From Rothia koreensis (lineage in GTDB: Bacteria; Actinomycetota; Actinomycetes; Actinomycetales; Micrococcaceae): 64,000 nt of DNA. Positions 26,815 to 35,878 of this stretch are shown here, piece by piece. Positions within the stretch are counted from its first letter, which is position 1. Every line of letters begins with the position of its first letter. The notes under the pieces are model-generated. The model was not told the DNA's origin, searched no databases, and was given only the letters and a program-made list of their open reading frames with translations. The DNA lies in the NCBI RefSeq assembly GCF_004136575.1, contig NZ_NOIQ01000001.1, positions 1 through 64,000 on the forward strand, given 5' to 3'. The position numbers and the translations under genes are program-made.

Positions 26815-27243
26815 TTGGCTCCCAAGAAAAAGGTCGCAGGCCTCATCAAGCTGCAGATCCAGGCAGGTGCCGCCAACCCGGCGCCCCCGGTTGGTCCCGC
26901 GCTCGGTCAGCACGGCGTCAACATCATGGAATTCTGCAAGGCGTACAACGCCGCCACGGAATCCATGCGCGGCAATGTCGTGCCCGTCGAGATCACGGTC
27001 TACGAGGACCGCTCGTTCACCTTCATCACCAAGACTCCTCCGGCCGCCGAGCTCATCAAGAAGGCCGCCGGCGTCGCCAAGGGCTCCGGAGTTCCCCACA
27101 CCAACAAGGTCGGCAAGATCAGCATGGACCAGGTCCGTGAGATCGCCGAAACCAAGATGCCCGACCTCAACGCCAACGACATGGACGCGGCTTCGAAGAT
27201 CGTTGCCGGTACCGCTCGTTCGATGGGCATCACCGTCGAGTAG
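26815..27243 (+). CDS. rplK: 50S ribosomal protein L11
   Basis: L11 binds 23S rRNA at the GTPase-associated centre. The 142-aa product starts [14 protein letters not shown] and has [20 protein letters not shown], the universally conserved N-terminal loop. TTG 26815 has AAGGA upstream and gives the exact family N-terminus. Confidence 0.97.
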   Translation: MAPKKKVAGLIKLQIQAGAANPAPPVGPALGQHGVNIMEFCKAYNAATESMRGNVVPVEITVYEDRSFTFITKTPPAAELIKKAAGVAKGSGVPHTNKVGKISMDQVREIAETKMPDLNANDMDAASKIVAGTARSMGITVE

Positions 27244-27377
27244 TCCCGCGGGATTTCCGACGTTCATTCAATAAATCATTCAGCCCGCTCTCGCAGCGGG
27301 GGTCCGCCACATGAGCGGGCCAGTGGCAGGGCCGGCGCGGTCCGACAGACCACAACTGCACAAGGAGAAACAAGCAG

Positions 27378-28073
27378 ATGGCAAAGCGCAGCAAAGCGTA
27401 CCAGGCAGCCGCAGAGAAGATCGATCAGGACAAGCTCTACGGCATCGGTGAGGCAATCCGCCTCGCTCAGGAGATCAACTCCTCCAAGGCCGACACCACC
27501 GTGGAGGTCGCATTGCGCCTCTCGGTCGACCCCCGCAAGGCCGACCAGATGGTTCGCGGCACCGTGAACCTCCCGAACGGCACGGGCAAGACCGCGCGCG
27601 TCGTCGTGTTCGCCCAGGGTGACAAGGCTGCCGCGGCCGAGGAAGCCGGCGCCGACTACGTCGGTTCGGACGAGCTCATCGGCAAGGTCGCCGACGGCTG
27701 GGTCGATTTCGACGCCGCCGTGGCCACTCCGGACATGATGGGCAAGGTCGGTCGCCTGGGCAAGGTCCTGGGTCCCCGCAACCTCATGCCGAACCCGAAG
27801 ACCGGCACGGTGACCATGGATGTTGTGAAGGCCGTGGGCGACATCAAGGGCGGCAAGATCGACTTCCGCGTTGATCGCAACTCCAACCTCCACTTCATCA
27901 TCGGCAAGTCCTCCTTCGACGCCGCCCAGCTCGAGGAGAACTTCCAGGCAGCGATCGAGGAGATCGCGCGCCTGAAGCCCTCCGCCTCGAAGGGACGTTA
28001 CGTCTCCAGGATCACCGTGGCCACGACCTTCGGCCCCGGCATCCCGGTCGACCCGTCGGTGGCCGAGAAGTAG
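27378..28073 (+). CDS. rplA: 50S ribosomal protein L1
   Basis: L1 forms the mobile stalk at the ribosomal E site and often represses its own operon. The 231-aa protein has the two-domain L1 fold, with [14 protein letters not shown] and [20 protein letters not shown] visible. The start has AAGGAG upstream. It follows rplK by 134 bases and ends at a strong terminator. Confidence 0.97.
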   Translation: MAKRSKAYQAAAEKIDQDKLYGIGEAIRLAQEINSSKADTTVEVALRLSVDPRKADQMVRGTVNLPNGTGKTARVVVFAQGDKAAAAEEAGADYVGSDELIGKVADGWVDFDAAVATPDMMGKVGRLGKVLGPRNLMPNPKTGTVTMDVVKAVGDIKGGKIDFRVDRNSNLHFIIGKSSFDAAQLEENFQAAIEEIARLKPSASKGRYVSRITVATTFGPGIPVDPSVAEK

Positions 28074-28128
28074 GAATCCGGATTCGATCGGAACGGTCAC
28101 GAAGACCTTGACGATCGTGCCGACCACG

Positions 28129-28168
28129 AGGCCCCGCACCGTCCTTGGCGACGGTGCGGGGCCTTTGT
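28129..28168 (+). terminator. intrinsic terminator after rplA
   Basis: AGGCCCCGCACCGTC and GACGGTGCGGGGCCT form a perfect 15-bp stem with a six-base loop, followed by TTGTG. Confidence 0.85.
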
Positions 28169-28232
28169 GCGTGCCCAAGGGAGTGAAGCCCGCGCGAGGC
28201 GCGTGCACCAACGGCGAAGGAGCGAAACCGCT

Positions 28233-29321
28233 GTGAGTCTGGTCTTCGAGGCAGTCAGCAAATCGTTCGGTGGCGAGCCGGTCCTGCGAGAGCTCGACCT
28301 CACCGTCGGTACTGGTCAGCTCATGACGGTGCTCGGTCCGTCAGGTGGGGGCAAGACCACCATGCTCAGGATTGCGGCGGGGCTCGAATCGCCGACGTCG
28401 GGCGTCGTCCACCTGGACGGGAAGCCGGTGCGACTGGGCGATTCGTCGGTCGCGTTTCAGGACACCCCGCTCTATCCCCACCTCTCGGTCCTGGACAACG
28501 TCCTGTTCCCGCTCCGACTCAAGGCGGCCCGGGGAAAGAACTCGCGGTACAGGACCGACCGGGAGCGCCGCGCCGCGGCGTCGGACGCCCTCGAGATGAT
28601 GCACATCCCGGACTTGGGGCCGCGGCGGATCAATCAGTTGTCCGGCGGCCAGCGGCAGCGCGTCGGTATTGCCCGCGCGCTCGTGCGCGACGTCGGCCTG
28701 TACCTGTTCGACGAGCCGCTCGCGCATTTGGACCAGGCGTTGGCCCGCGACATTCGTGAGGACCTGCGTGCCGTGCAGCGAGAGAAGGGGCTGACCATGG
28801 TGTACGTGACGCACCAGGTGGAAGAAGCCTTCGCTCTCGGGGACACCGTCACGATCCTCAATGACGGCCGTCTCGAACAGATCGGCCCGCCCCAGGAGCT
28901 CTGGCAGAGGCCTGCGACGCGATTCGTCGCCGGATTCCTCGGCGGACATTCCATGAATTTCGTGCCCGGCGAGGACGGGATCGTGCGAGGTTTCCGGCCT
29001 GAGAACTGTCTCCTCCAGGACTTTGCCGGGGTGCGGACCGACCGGGGCAATGAGTCCGTTCTGCGCTTCAACGGCACGGTCGTGGGGTCGTCATTCCTGG
29101 GGGAGCAGACGCTCGTCGTCGTCGACGCCGGGTCCGGAATGCGGCCCCTTCGGGCGTTGCTGCCCTCGGTGCGTTTCGGTGAGCCGGTCGACCCGCCCGC
29201 CATCGGGGAGAAGGCCTGCGTGCTCGTCGATGGGGTGAATGTGCACGAATTCGACGCGGCAACCGGGCAACGGGTTCTTGCGGCTGACTCCCGCGGAGGA
29301 GCCATCGCAAAACCCCAGTGA
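28233..29321 (+). CDS. orphan ABC transporter ATP-binding protein, MalK/UgpC-like
   Basis: The 362-aa ATPase has Walker A GPSGGGKTTM, signature LSGGQRQRVGIARAL, Walker B YLFDEPLAHLD and the H-loop VTHQVEEA. A C-terminal TOBE/MalK-type regulatory region begins FLGGHSMNFVPG and has GFRPENCLL. This points to a carbohydrate (CUT1) or similar importer. There is no permease or binding protein next to it; it lies between the rplA terminator and the rplJ leader, where those genes are usually adjacent. GTG 28233 has AAGGAG about ten bases upstream. It could also serve ModAB, whose ATPase is missing, but its C-terminus is not a Mop domain. Confidence 0.85.
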   Translation: MSLVFEAVSKSFGGEPVLRELDLTVGTGQLMTVLGPSGGGKTTMLRIAAGLESPTSGVVHLDGKPVRLGDSSVAFQDTPLYPHLSVLDNVLFPLRLKAARGKNSRYRTDRERRAAASDALEMMHIPDLGPRRINQLSGGQRQRVGIARALVRDVGLYLFDEPLAHLDQALARDIREDLRAVQREKGLTMVYVTHQVEEAFALGDTVTILNDGRLEQIGPPQELWQRPATRFVAGFLGGHSMNFVPGEDGIVRGFRPENCLLQDFAGVRTDRGNESVLRFNGTVVGSSFLGEQTLVVVDAGSGMRPLRALLPSVRFGEPVDPPAIGEKACVLVDGVNVHEFDAATGQRVLAADSRGGAIAKPQ

Positions 29322-29370
29322 TGTGCGTCCCATCGGGCTCCTCCGGGTGGCTCCGTCGCCGGACGTGTGG

Positions 29371-29551
29371 TTTACTGGAATTACCAAAGACCGCCGGTCG
29401 TAGGTTTTGCACGCCCCCGGGCGTGTTTATCCGCCATAAGAGTTCCCGCAAGGAACGGCCAGCGCAGGTGAACGTGACACAATCGGACTCCGTGCATTCT
29501 CATGCGCGTTGAGATTTCGCTGTGCCCCGCCATCTGCGCGGGGCATTTTTT
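29371..29551 (+). ncRNA. L10-type ribosomal protein leader with attenuator-like hairpin
   Basis: The region upstream of rplJ contains ACCAAAGACCGCCGGTCG and GCAGGTGAACGTGAC, which resemble L10 leader elements bound by L10/L7-L12. It ends with TGCCCCGC/GCGGGGCA, an 8-bp hairpin followed by six T (29523-29551), 43 bases before rplJ. A weak -10-like TTTACT lies at 29371. This arrangement suits feedback control by transcription attenuation. Confidence 0.6.
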
Positions 29552-29593
29552 GTGGGCTCATGGGCGCCCGGCAATCAGACCGGAAGGAGTACC

Positions 29594-30133
29594 ATGGCGA
29601 CACCGGAAAAGGCGGCCGCTGTATCGGAGTTGAGGGAGCTTTTCTCCAACTCGGACGCTGCTGTTTTGACTGAGTATCGTGGTCTCACCGTGAGCAAGCT
29701 CGGAGAGCTTCGTCGCTCGCTCGGTGAGAACGCTGAATATGCCGTGGTGAAGAACACGCTGACCGCCATCGCGGCCAGGGAAGCCGGCGTCGAGGGCCTG
29801 AACTTCGACGACCTCAACGGCCCCACCGCAATCGCCTTCATCACCGGGGAACCGGTTGAGGCGACCAAGAGCCTGCGTGACTTCGCCAAGCAGAATCCCC
29901 AGCTGGTCATCAAGAGTGGTTACTTTGAGGGTAAGACTCTCGGTGAAGCTGACATCCAGAAGCTTGCGGATCTTGAATCTCGCGAGGTGCTGCTCGCCAA
30001 GGTTGCGGGTGCCGCAAAGGGCTCCCTCTCCAAGGCCGCCGCACTGTTCCAGGCACCGCTGTCCAAGACTGCTCGTACCGCAGAGGCTCTGCGCACGAAG
30101 GTCGAGGAGCAGGGTGGAGAATCCGCTGCCTGA
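29594..30133 (+). CDS. rplJ: 50S ribosomal protein L10
   Basis: L10 anchors the L7/L12 stalk on 23S rRNA. The 179-aa protein shows the N-terminal RNA-binding part ([36 protein letters not shown]) and the C-terminal helix that holds L7/L12 dimers. GGAAGGAG precedes the ATG. rplL follows after 120 bases. Confidence 0.97.
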   Translation: MATPEKAAAVSELRELFSNSDAAVLTEYRGLTVSKLGELRRSLGENAEYAVVKNTLTAIAAREAGVEGLNFDDLNGPTAIAFITGEPVEATKSLRDFAKQNPQLVIKSGYFEGKTLGEADIQKLADLESREVLLAKVAGAAKGSLSKAAALFQAPLSKTARTAEALRTKVEEQGGESAA

Positions 30134-30253
30134 GACGTCCTCGGACGTCACCAACGGGAACCCGTTGGCCCTGCGCCTCAGCCTGGGGAGCAGGAGAATC
30201 CAAGATCCGTTGCAGGAAACCTCTGCAACCAGACATAAGAAGGAGCCAAACAC

Positions 30254-30643
30254 ATGGCCAAGCTGACCACTGAAGAACTCATCGAGGCTTTCAAGGAACT
30301 GTCCCTGATCGAGCTGTCCGACTTCGTCAAGGCCTTCGAGGAGACCTTCGACGTCACCGCTGCTGCCCCCGCCGCCGTTGCCGCTGCACCGGCCGCCGGT
30401 GGTGATGCAGGTGCTGCCGAGGCTGAAGAGCAGACCGAATTCGACGTCGTGCTCGAGTCGGCCGGCGACAAGAAGATCGGCGTCATCAAGGAAGTTCGTG
30501 CCCTGACCTCCCTCGGCCTCAAGGAAGCCAAGGACCTGGTCGACGGCGCTCCGAAGCCGGTTCTCGAGGGTGCTTCCAAGGAAGACGCCGAGAAGGCCAA
30601 GGAGCAGCTCGAGGGCGCTGGCGCTACCATCTCCCTCAAGTAA
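30254..30643 (+). CDS. rplL: 50S ribosomal protein L7/L12
   Basis: The 129-aa stalk protein has the N-terminal dimerisation helix ([20 protein letters not shown]), an Ala/Pro-rich hinge, and the C-terminal factor-binding domain with [20 protein letters not shown]. It recruits translation GTPases. rpoB, which normally comes next, is 16 kb away. Confidence 0.97.
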   Translation: MAKLTTEELIEAFKELSLIELSDFVKAFEETFDVTAAAPAAVAAAPAAGGDAGAAEAEEQTEFDVVLESAGDKKIGVIKEVRALTSLGLKEAKDLVDGAPKPVLEGASKEDAEKAKEQLEGAGATISLK

Positions 30644-30665
30644 TTCCTTCCGGAATTCTTTGGTC

Positions 30666-30708
30666 GAAGGCTCTCCCACCCGCGCGGTGGGGGAGCCTTC
30701 TCCCGTTT
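30666..30708 (+). terminator. intrinsic terminator after rplL
   Basis: GAAGGCTCTCCCACC pairs with GGTGGGGGAGCCTTC (one G-U pair) around the loop CGCGC and is followed by TCCCGTTT. It ends the rplJL unit before the molybdenum-cofactor island. Confidence 0.8.
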
Positions 30709-30793
30709 AAGGCCCTCGAGTCAAAACCCTTGGCATGAGCTGCGGTCGGGCTCAGACCCTCTCACGCAGTTCGGAATACAGGAGGAGCGCGGA

Positions 30794-31987
30794 TCAGTCG
30801 AGGGGTAGGCAGTCGATGCGCTGCCCGTCTGTGGCCCCCTCCGGTGGTATGACGGCCAGAACATCCGCGGCAGCGAGGCCCGAGAGCATGTGGGACCGGG
30901 TTCCCGCGCAGGGGCGAGCGACGTCGTCGTCCAGAACGCAAGGGGCAAGGGTCGTGACCGCCTTGCGCGAAGGAGGCACGTCCCGGCCCAGCACCGCGGT
31001 CCGAAGGCGGGGCATGGTCCGACCCAGGAACCCCGCCAGGGCCACGGGCGCCAGCCCGTAGAGGGATGTGTGCGCCGCGAGAGGATTCCCGGGAAGGCCC
31101 AGAACAAGACGGTCGCCCGGCAGGCGTCCGACGATCGTCGGGTGTCCGGGGCGGACGGCGATCGACGTCGCGACGAGCTCCGTGCACATATCCTCGAGGA
31201 TCTGCCGCACGAAGTCCTGGCTCGAGGACCCTGAACCTCCCGTGAGAATCACCAGGTCCCCGCTGGCCCAGGAGATCCACTCGCGGATGACGTCGTGGTC
31301 GTCGTGCAGCCTCGTGCGTTCGCTGATATCCGCGCCCCAGCCGCGCAGCAGGTGCGGGAACTGGGCGGAGAAGGCATCACGGACCTCCCCGGGCTGCGGA
31401 ACGCCCGAGTCGATCACTTCGTTGCCTGTGAAGGCCATGCTGACGGACATGGGCCGCCGGGCGGAGACGACGTCGATGCCGCAGGCCGCGAGCAGAGCAA
31501 CGTGTCTGGGGCCGAGAACGGTGCCCGCGGCGACGAGTTCGGCACCGCGTTCCATTTCCTCGCCGCGTCGCCTCATGTCGCGGCCTGGGTTGTAGGGATG
31601 GTCCGGGAGGCTCCGGACCGTCGTCCCGCGGGTTTCGGCGTGCTCGATACGGACCACACCCTCGGTTCCTTGGGGCAGAACCGAACCGGTCAGGACCGGC
31701 CAGGCTTCCCCGACGCCGATGCTGCCGGATCGACGATGGATATTGCGTTCCCCCGAGGACCGCACCGGATCCGAGACCAGGCGCCACGGACCCGGTCCGG
31801 CCACGGCGTATCCGTCCATGGCAGAGGACTCGAAGTGGGGAACCGGTATGGGGCTCACGATCGGTGCGGACGTCGTCGTGCCGAGAGCGTCCTCGAGCCG
31901 CAGATTCTCCGGACGATCCAGGCTCCGGCCGATCTCTCCCGCCAGCTCGTACAGATCCTCGCGGACCGTGGTCCAGTCCCGCCTCAC
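30794..31987 (-). CDS. MoeA-family molybdopterin molybdenumtransferase, divergent copy
   Basis: The 397-aa protein follows MoeA architecture: FESSAMDGYAV near residue 55, an MPT-binding core (FTGNEVIDSG), and GLPGNPLAAHTSL. MoeA inserts molybdate into adenylylated molybdopterin. The usual TSGG(V/I)S-G segment reads LTGGSGSSSQDFV here, so it is less canonical than the second MoeA at 35871. GTG 31987 overlaps the mobA stop (GTGA) and has GGGAG at six bases. It ends the minus-strand series moaA-moaD-mobA-moeA. It may favour another metal or step, but this is only inference. Confidence 0.82.
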   Translation of the reverse strand: MRRDWTTVREDLYELAGEIGRSLDRPENLRLEDALGTTTSAPIVSPIPVPHFESSAMDGYAVAGPGPWRLVSDPVRSSGERNIHRRSGSIGVGEAWPVLTGSVLPQGTEGVVRIEHAETRGTTVRSLPDHPYNPGRDMRRRGEEMERGAELVAAGTVLGPRHVALLAACGIDVVSARRPMSVSMAFTGNEVIDSGVPQPGEVRDAFSAQFPHLLRGWGADISERTRLHDDHDVIREWISWASGDLVILTGGSGSSSQDFVRQILEDMCTELVATSIAVRPGHPTIVGRLPGDRLVLGLPGNPLAAHTSLYGLAPVALAGFLGRTMPRLRTAVLGRDVPPSRKAVTTLAPCVLDDDVARPCAGTRSHMLSGLAAADVLAVIPPEGATDGQRIDCLPLD

Positions 31988-32667
31988 GTTCGACTCCCTG
32001 AGAAGCGTCCGGCGGTCCCGTCGACGAAGCCCAGCGATACGGCGTCGTCCCACGTGTCGATGTCCTTGCTCGAGCCGGTCGGAAGCTCGACGTCCACGGG
32101 GGAGAGGCGTTTGAGCCGGGACATCACGGACTGAGATTCCGCGGGTTCCGTGAAGGCTTCCAGGGCGCGGTCGAGACGCAGAACCGACATGAGCGGTTGC
32201 CACCTTCCGTCCTCCACCCCGATGAACGCGGTCTCCTCGGAGCCGTGGGCGAGGACGGCGCGGCGAAGTTCGGCCAGGCCAGGGCCGGGGTGAGGCATGT
32301 CAGCGGCCACCACGAAGACCCAGGCGCGTCGGGCGGCGTCGGGGCCGCTGTCCCGCACATCCGTGCCGTCCATGAAGGACAGGCCGGCGCGGATCGCCGC
32401 GGCCGGACCCGAGTAGGGCGGATCCTCCCGAACGAGTCCCGCGTCCGCCGGTAGTGGGATATTCTCCGGGCCGACGACGACGCATTCGGCGGCGCCCACC
32501 TCGGCGAACCGGTCCAGGTCGGTGAGCACGGCGTCCACCAGGGTCAGGCCGTCTCTGGACAGGAGGGGTTTGTCAGGAGTCGGGCCGGGGGCCGACGCGT
32601 GGAGCCGGGAGGATCGGCCACCCGCGAGGACGATCGCTCGGAACCGGATCGGAAGGAACGGGGCCAT
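31984..32667 (-). CDS. mobA: MobA-like molybdenum cofactor guanylyltransferase
   Basis: The 227-aa nucleotidyltransferase begins with FRAIVLAGGRSSRLH, then DKPLL, and has the metal-binding AADMPHP. MobA attaches GMP to the molybdenum cofactor. It lacks the C-terminal extension of some fused forms. It overlaps moeA by four bases and follows moaD by three. Confidence 0.85.
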   Translation of the reverse strand: MAPFLPIRFRAIVLAGGRSSRLHASAPGPTPDKPLLSRDGLTLVDAVLTDLDRFAEVGAAECVVVGPENIPLPADAGLVREDPPYSGPAAAIRAGLSFMDGTDVRDSGPDAARRAWVFVVAADMPHPGPGLAELRRAVLAHGSEETAFIGVEDGRWQPLMSVLRLDRALEAFTEPAESQSVMSRLKRLSPVDVELPTGSSKDIDTWDDAVSLGFVDGTAGRFSGSRT

Positions 32668-32670
32668 CGG

Positions 32671-32940
32671 TCAGCCTCCGGCGAAGGGCGGCATGATATC
32701 GATGCGCTCGACGTTCGCGAGAGGAGCCGACGGTTCGGCTCTGCGCCCATCGGCCAGGAACGTGCATCGTCCGAAGACCTCCGCCAGCGTCAGGCCTGCG
32801 GCTCGGTGCTCGGTGTGCTCTCGTCCCAGCGTCTCGACCAGATCCGCGAGGGTCACGAGACCGTTCGCCCCGGCGTCGACGGTTTCGGTCGACTGGCCGC
32901 GGGCCGCCCGCGCAGCGGCGAAGTAGTGGATGTCGACCAA
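32671..32940 (-). CDS. moaD: MoaD/ThiS-family sulfur carrier
   Basis: The 89-aa ubiquitin-like protein ends IDIMPPFAGG; the terminal Gly-Gly is thiocarboxylated and donates sulfur in molybdopterin synthase. TTG 32940 has GGAGG eight bases upstream, within the end of moaA. The large subunit, moaE, is 5 kb away in the plus-strand half of the island. Confidence 0.88.
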   Translation of the reverse strand: MVDIHYFAAARAARGQSTETVDAGANGLVTLADLVETLGREHTEHRAAGLTLAEVFGRCTFLADGRRAEPSAPLANVERIDIMPPFAGG

Positions 32941-32943
32941 TTC

Positions 32944-33984
32944 TCAGCCTCCGATGGCGCTCATGCTGCGATCGGGCTGAACAAATTCGGGCGTACCCAG
33001 ACCGACCTTGGTCTGCCCGTGGGCCTTGGGCTTGGTCCACATCGCGGCCTGCCAGATTTCGGCTATCCGCTCGTCCGTCGACCCGTCCCTGAGCGCCTCC
33101 ATCAAGTCGGTTTCCTCGTGGGAGAACAGGCAACTGCGGATCTTGCCGTCGGCCGTGATCCTGGTCCGGCTGCAGGCTTCGCAGAAAGGCTCGGTGACCG
33201 AGGCTATGACGCCGACCTGGCCGAGGATCGGTGCCGGATTCCCGGCGTCGGCCGCGCCCAAGGGATACACGTCCCACAGCTCGGCGGGCGCCGATCCCCG
33301 GGGCTCGGCCTGGGGCACCAGGTCGAAGTCCTCGGAAATGCGATCCCTGACTTCCCCGGCCGTCACCATGCCGCTGCGCGTCCATTCGTGGTCGGCGTCG
33401 AGCGGCATCTGTTCGATGAACCGGAGCTGGAAGTCGTGGCGCAGGGACCACTCGAGCAACTCGCCGGCCTGGTCGTCATTGACCCCGCGCATCAGGACTG
33501 CGTTGATCTTGATGGGATGAATCCCCGCCTCGGCTGCGGCCTCGAGGCCACGAAGCACGTGAGGGAGCCGGTCCCTGCGCGTGATCTTCGCGAAGGTTTC
33601 GGGGCACACCGTATCGAGGGACACGTTGATCCTGTTGAGCCCTGCCTCGACGAGACGATCGATCTTCTTTTCCAGCCCGATGCCATTGGTGGTGATCGAC
33701 ATCGGCAAAGTGGGGTGGAGTTCGCGCAAGTCACCGAGGATCGTTGCCAGATCGGCGCGAACGAGCGGCTCGCCGCCGGTGAATCTGACCTCGCGGACTC
33801 CCAGGAGCCTGACGCCGATGTCAGCGATGCGGACCGCTTCGGAGGCACTCAGGAGCTCGTTCTTGCCGAGCCAGTCCAGCCCTTCGGCCGGCATGCAGTA
33901 GGTGCACCGCAGGTTGCACTTGTCGATGAGTGAAAGTCGGAGATCGTTGGCTACGCGACCCCATTGGTCTTCCAAGAGTCCCAA
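32944..33984 (-). CDS. moaA: GTP 3',8-cyclase (radical SAM)
   Basis: MoaA makes 3',8-cyclo-GTP, the first step of molybdenum cofactor synthesis. The N-terminal radical-SAM cluster motif CNLRCTYC, TGGEPLVR, and the C-terminal cluster Cys residues (CEACSRTRITADGKIRSC) are visible. The C-terminal Gly-Gly, needed for activity in other MoaA proteins, is present (AIGG). The 346-aa length is typical. GGAGG precedes the ATG. It is divergent from modA. Confidence 0.95.
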   Translation of the reverse strand: MGLLEDQWGRVANDLRLSLIDKCNLRCTYCMPAEGLDWLGKNELLSASEAVRIADIGVRLLGVREVRFTGGEPLVRADLATILGDLRELHPTLPMSITTNGIGLEKKIDRLVEAGLNRINVSLDTVCPETFAKITRRDRLPHVLRGLEAAAEAGIHPIKINAVLMRGVNDDQAGELLEWSLRHDFQLRFIEQMPLDADHEWTRSGMVTAGEVRDRISEDFDLVPQAEPRGSAPAELWDVYPLGAADAGNPAPILGQVGVIASVTEPFCEACSRTRITADGKIRSCLFSHEETDLMEALRDGSTDERIAEIWQAAMWTKPKAHGQTKVGLGTPEFVQPDRSMSAIGG

Positions 33985-34142
33985 TGCTGCCTCCTCGGAT
34001 GTATTGCTCCACTACCCACGGTACTCGGGTTCACGGCTTCCTTGGAACCGAGCCGGCATTCACCCTCGGTGTTGACCAGGCGGAACAGAAAGAAGAGTGC
34101 GGAGCCGGGCTGCCCCGTATTCGATAGGAAGGTGATGTACAT

Positions 34143-34171
34143 TTCCATGGGGAGCCATGTCACACGATAAT
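34143..34171 (+). promoter_or_regulatory. candidate modA promoter
   Basis: TTCCAT and GATAAT are separated by 17 bases, with the -10 ending 20 bases before the modA ATG. The palindrome TGTACA lies just upstream near 34135-34140. No clear ModE site or molybdenum-cofactor riboswitch could be recognised in the 207-bp moaA/modA gap. Confidence 0.45.
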
Positions 34172-34191
34172 TCACTCGAGAGGAAGCACCT

Positions 34192-35019
34192 ATGAGCAAC
34201 GCACAGCAGCCCACGTCCGGGAACCGGGTGCGACGCGGCCGTCGCACGAGGTTTGGTGCCGGCCTTTCGGTGGCCGCAGCCGGTGCCCTGTTGCTCGCGG
34301 GCTGCGGCGGGTCCTCCGGGGATTCAGGATCGGATGACTCGGAGACGGTGACGGTGTTCGCTGCCGCCTCGCTGAACAAGGCGGGTGACGAGCTGGCCTC
34401 CAAGTACAAGGAAGACCACCCGGAGACCGACATCAAGTGGAACTACGCAGGATCCTCCAAACTGGTCCAACAGATCGATCAGGGCGCCTCCGCCGACATG
34501 TTCATCTCCGCTGACCAGCAGAACATGGACAAGGCCCTGGCTCTGGACGCCTTCAAGGACTCCCAGGACACCTCCGTGATCGCAACCAATACGTTGCAAC
34601 TCGTGACCGCACCCGGCAACCCGGGTGACATCCACTCGATCCAGGACGCCTCGGGCAAGCCGGTCGCCGTCTGCGCGCCCGAGGTTCCGTGCGGGACCCT
34701 CGCTCAGCAGGCACTGGACGCCGCGAGCGTCGAACTCGACGACGCGAGCCAAGAAGCCAACGTGTCCGCCGTCTCGACCAAGATCAGTCAGGGCGAGGTC
34801 GATGCCGGATTCGTGTACTCGACCGACGCGTTGAACATGAAGAAGAACAGCGAAGACGTCGAAGCCATCGACCTCAAGGGCATCGAGAAGAACAAGTACC
34901 CGGCAGCCATCACCGATTCTGGCTCGAAGAACGACGGTGCCAAGGACTTCTACAAGTGGCTCGAGAGCGACGACGCCAAGAAGATCCTCAAGAAGTACGG
35001 CTTTGGCTCGGGGCAGTAA
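34192..35019 (+). CDS. modA: molybdate ABC transporter substrate-binding lipoprotein
   Basis: The 275-aa protein starts with an Arg-rich signal peptide and the lipobox LLLAGCGG (Cys near residue 42), so it is tethered outside the membrane. The mature part begins VTVFAAASLNKAGDELA, the hallmark of ModA, and continues WNYAGSSKLVQQIDQGASADMFISAD. It captures molybdate or tungstate. AGGAAG precedes the ATG. modB follows with an overlap. Confidence 0.94.
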   Translation: MSNAQQPTSGNRVRRGRRTRFGAGLSVAAAGALLLAGCGGSSGDSGSDDSETVTVFAAASLNKAGDELASKYKEDHPETDIKWNYAGSSKLVQQIDQGASADMFISADQQNMDKALALDAFKDSQDTSVIATNTLQLVTAPGNPGDIHSIQDASGKPVAVCAPEVPCGTLAQQALDAASVELDDASQEANVSAVSTKISQGEVDAGFVYSTDALNMKKNSEDVEAIDLKGIEKNKYPAAITDSGSKNDGAKDFYKWLESDDAKKILKKYGFGSGQ

Positions 35020-35878
35020 TTCCAACTACACGTTCCCCGCGTGGCTGTACGTCCCCGCGGGGATCGCGTTGCTCCTGGTCCTCGGGCCTCTTCTCGGCCT
35101 CGTCGTCAAAATTCCCTGGTCCGAGGCCGGAAGCCTCCTGTCCGAACCGTCGGCGGTTCAGGCCCTCGAGCTGTCCCTGACCACGTCCTGCATCTCCACG
35201 GTGTGCTGCATTCTGGTGGGTATTCCGCTGTCCCTCATGCTGACCAGGTCGGGGAAGGCGCGTGCCTCCGGGTCGGGGAGGGCCGGCTCCGGTGGGCTGG
35301 CTTCCGCGTTCAGCGGCCCCATGGCCTTCATCGTCTATGCCCCGCTCGTGCTGTCTCCGGTGGTCTCGGGCCTGGCTCTGATGTTTTTCTGGGGTCGCAA
35401 CGGGTTGCTCGGCAAACTGTTGGCCGAAGGCAACGTGACGATCGCGTTCACCTCGTGGGCGGTCATCCTCGCCCAGGTCTTCGTCTCGATGCCCTTCTTC
35501 GTCTCCACGGCCGTCACCGCCCTCACCGCGATTCCCCGAAGGTACGAGGAGATCGCCGCGACGGAAGGAGCAACGCGCAACGAGGTGGCCCGCAAGGTCC
35601 TGTTGCCGCAAGCCCTTCCCGGCCTGCTGACCGCGGGGCTCCTGAGCTTCGCACGGGCCCTGGGCGAGTTCGGGGCGACCATCACGTTCGCGGGGAATAT
35701 CGAAGGAACAACCCGCACCATTCCGTTGAACATCGAAATCGGGCTCAGCTCCAACGACGTCGACGCCGCGCTCGGAAGCTGCATCATGCTCCTGGCCCTG
35801 TACGTTCTGGTCGTAGGACTTTTGCTGATGGCCCGTTTCCTGTCCTCGCTCCGAAAGGCGGACACATCCCATGCATGA
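35003..35878 (+). CDS. modB: molybdate ABC transporter permease
   Basis: The roughly 291-aa protein has about six membrane helices and the EAA-loop EEIAATEGATRNEVARKVLL, followed by LPQALPG, which contacts the ATPase. It is the ModB channel. TTG 35003 overlaps modA by 17 bases and is the only plausible start before helix 1; its ribosome binding site is weak. No modC follows: the next gene, moeA, overlaps its stop by eight bases. Confidence 0.87.
   Translation: MARGSNSNYTFPAWLYVPAGIALLLVLGPLLGLVVKIPWSEAGSLLSEPSAVQALELSLTTSCISTVCCILVGIPLSLMLTRSGKARASGSGRAGSGGLASAFSGPMAFIVYAPLVLSPVVSGLALMFFWGRNGLLGKLLAEGNVTIAFTSWAVILAQVFVSMPFFVSTAVTALTAIPRRYEEIAATEGATRNEVARKVLLPQALPGLLTAGLLSFARALGEFGATITFAGNIEGTTRTIPLNIEIGLSSNDVDAALGSCIMLLALYVLVVGLLLMARFLSSLRKADTSHA

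Noticed and set aside
28233-29321. This ATPase being modC
   Set aside because: The C-terminal region is MalK/TOBE-like (FLGGHSMNF, GFRPEN) rather than a Mop domain, and strong leader and terminator signals separate it from the mod genes. A functional link remains possible but is not an annotation.
33985-34191. Molybdenum-cofactor riboswitch in the moaA/modA gap
   Set aside because: No convincing conserved core or paired structure could be recognised by eye in this 207-bp gap; only simple promoter-like elements are seen.
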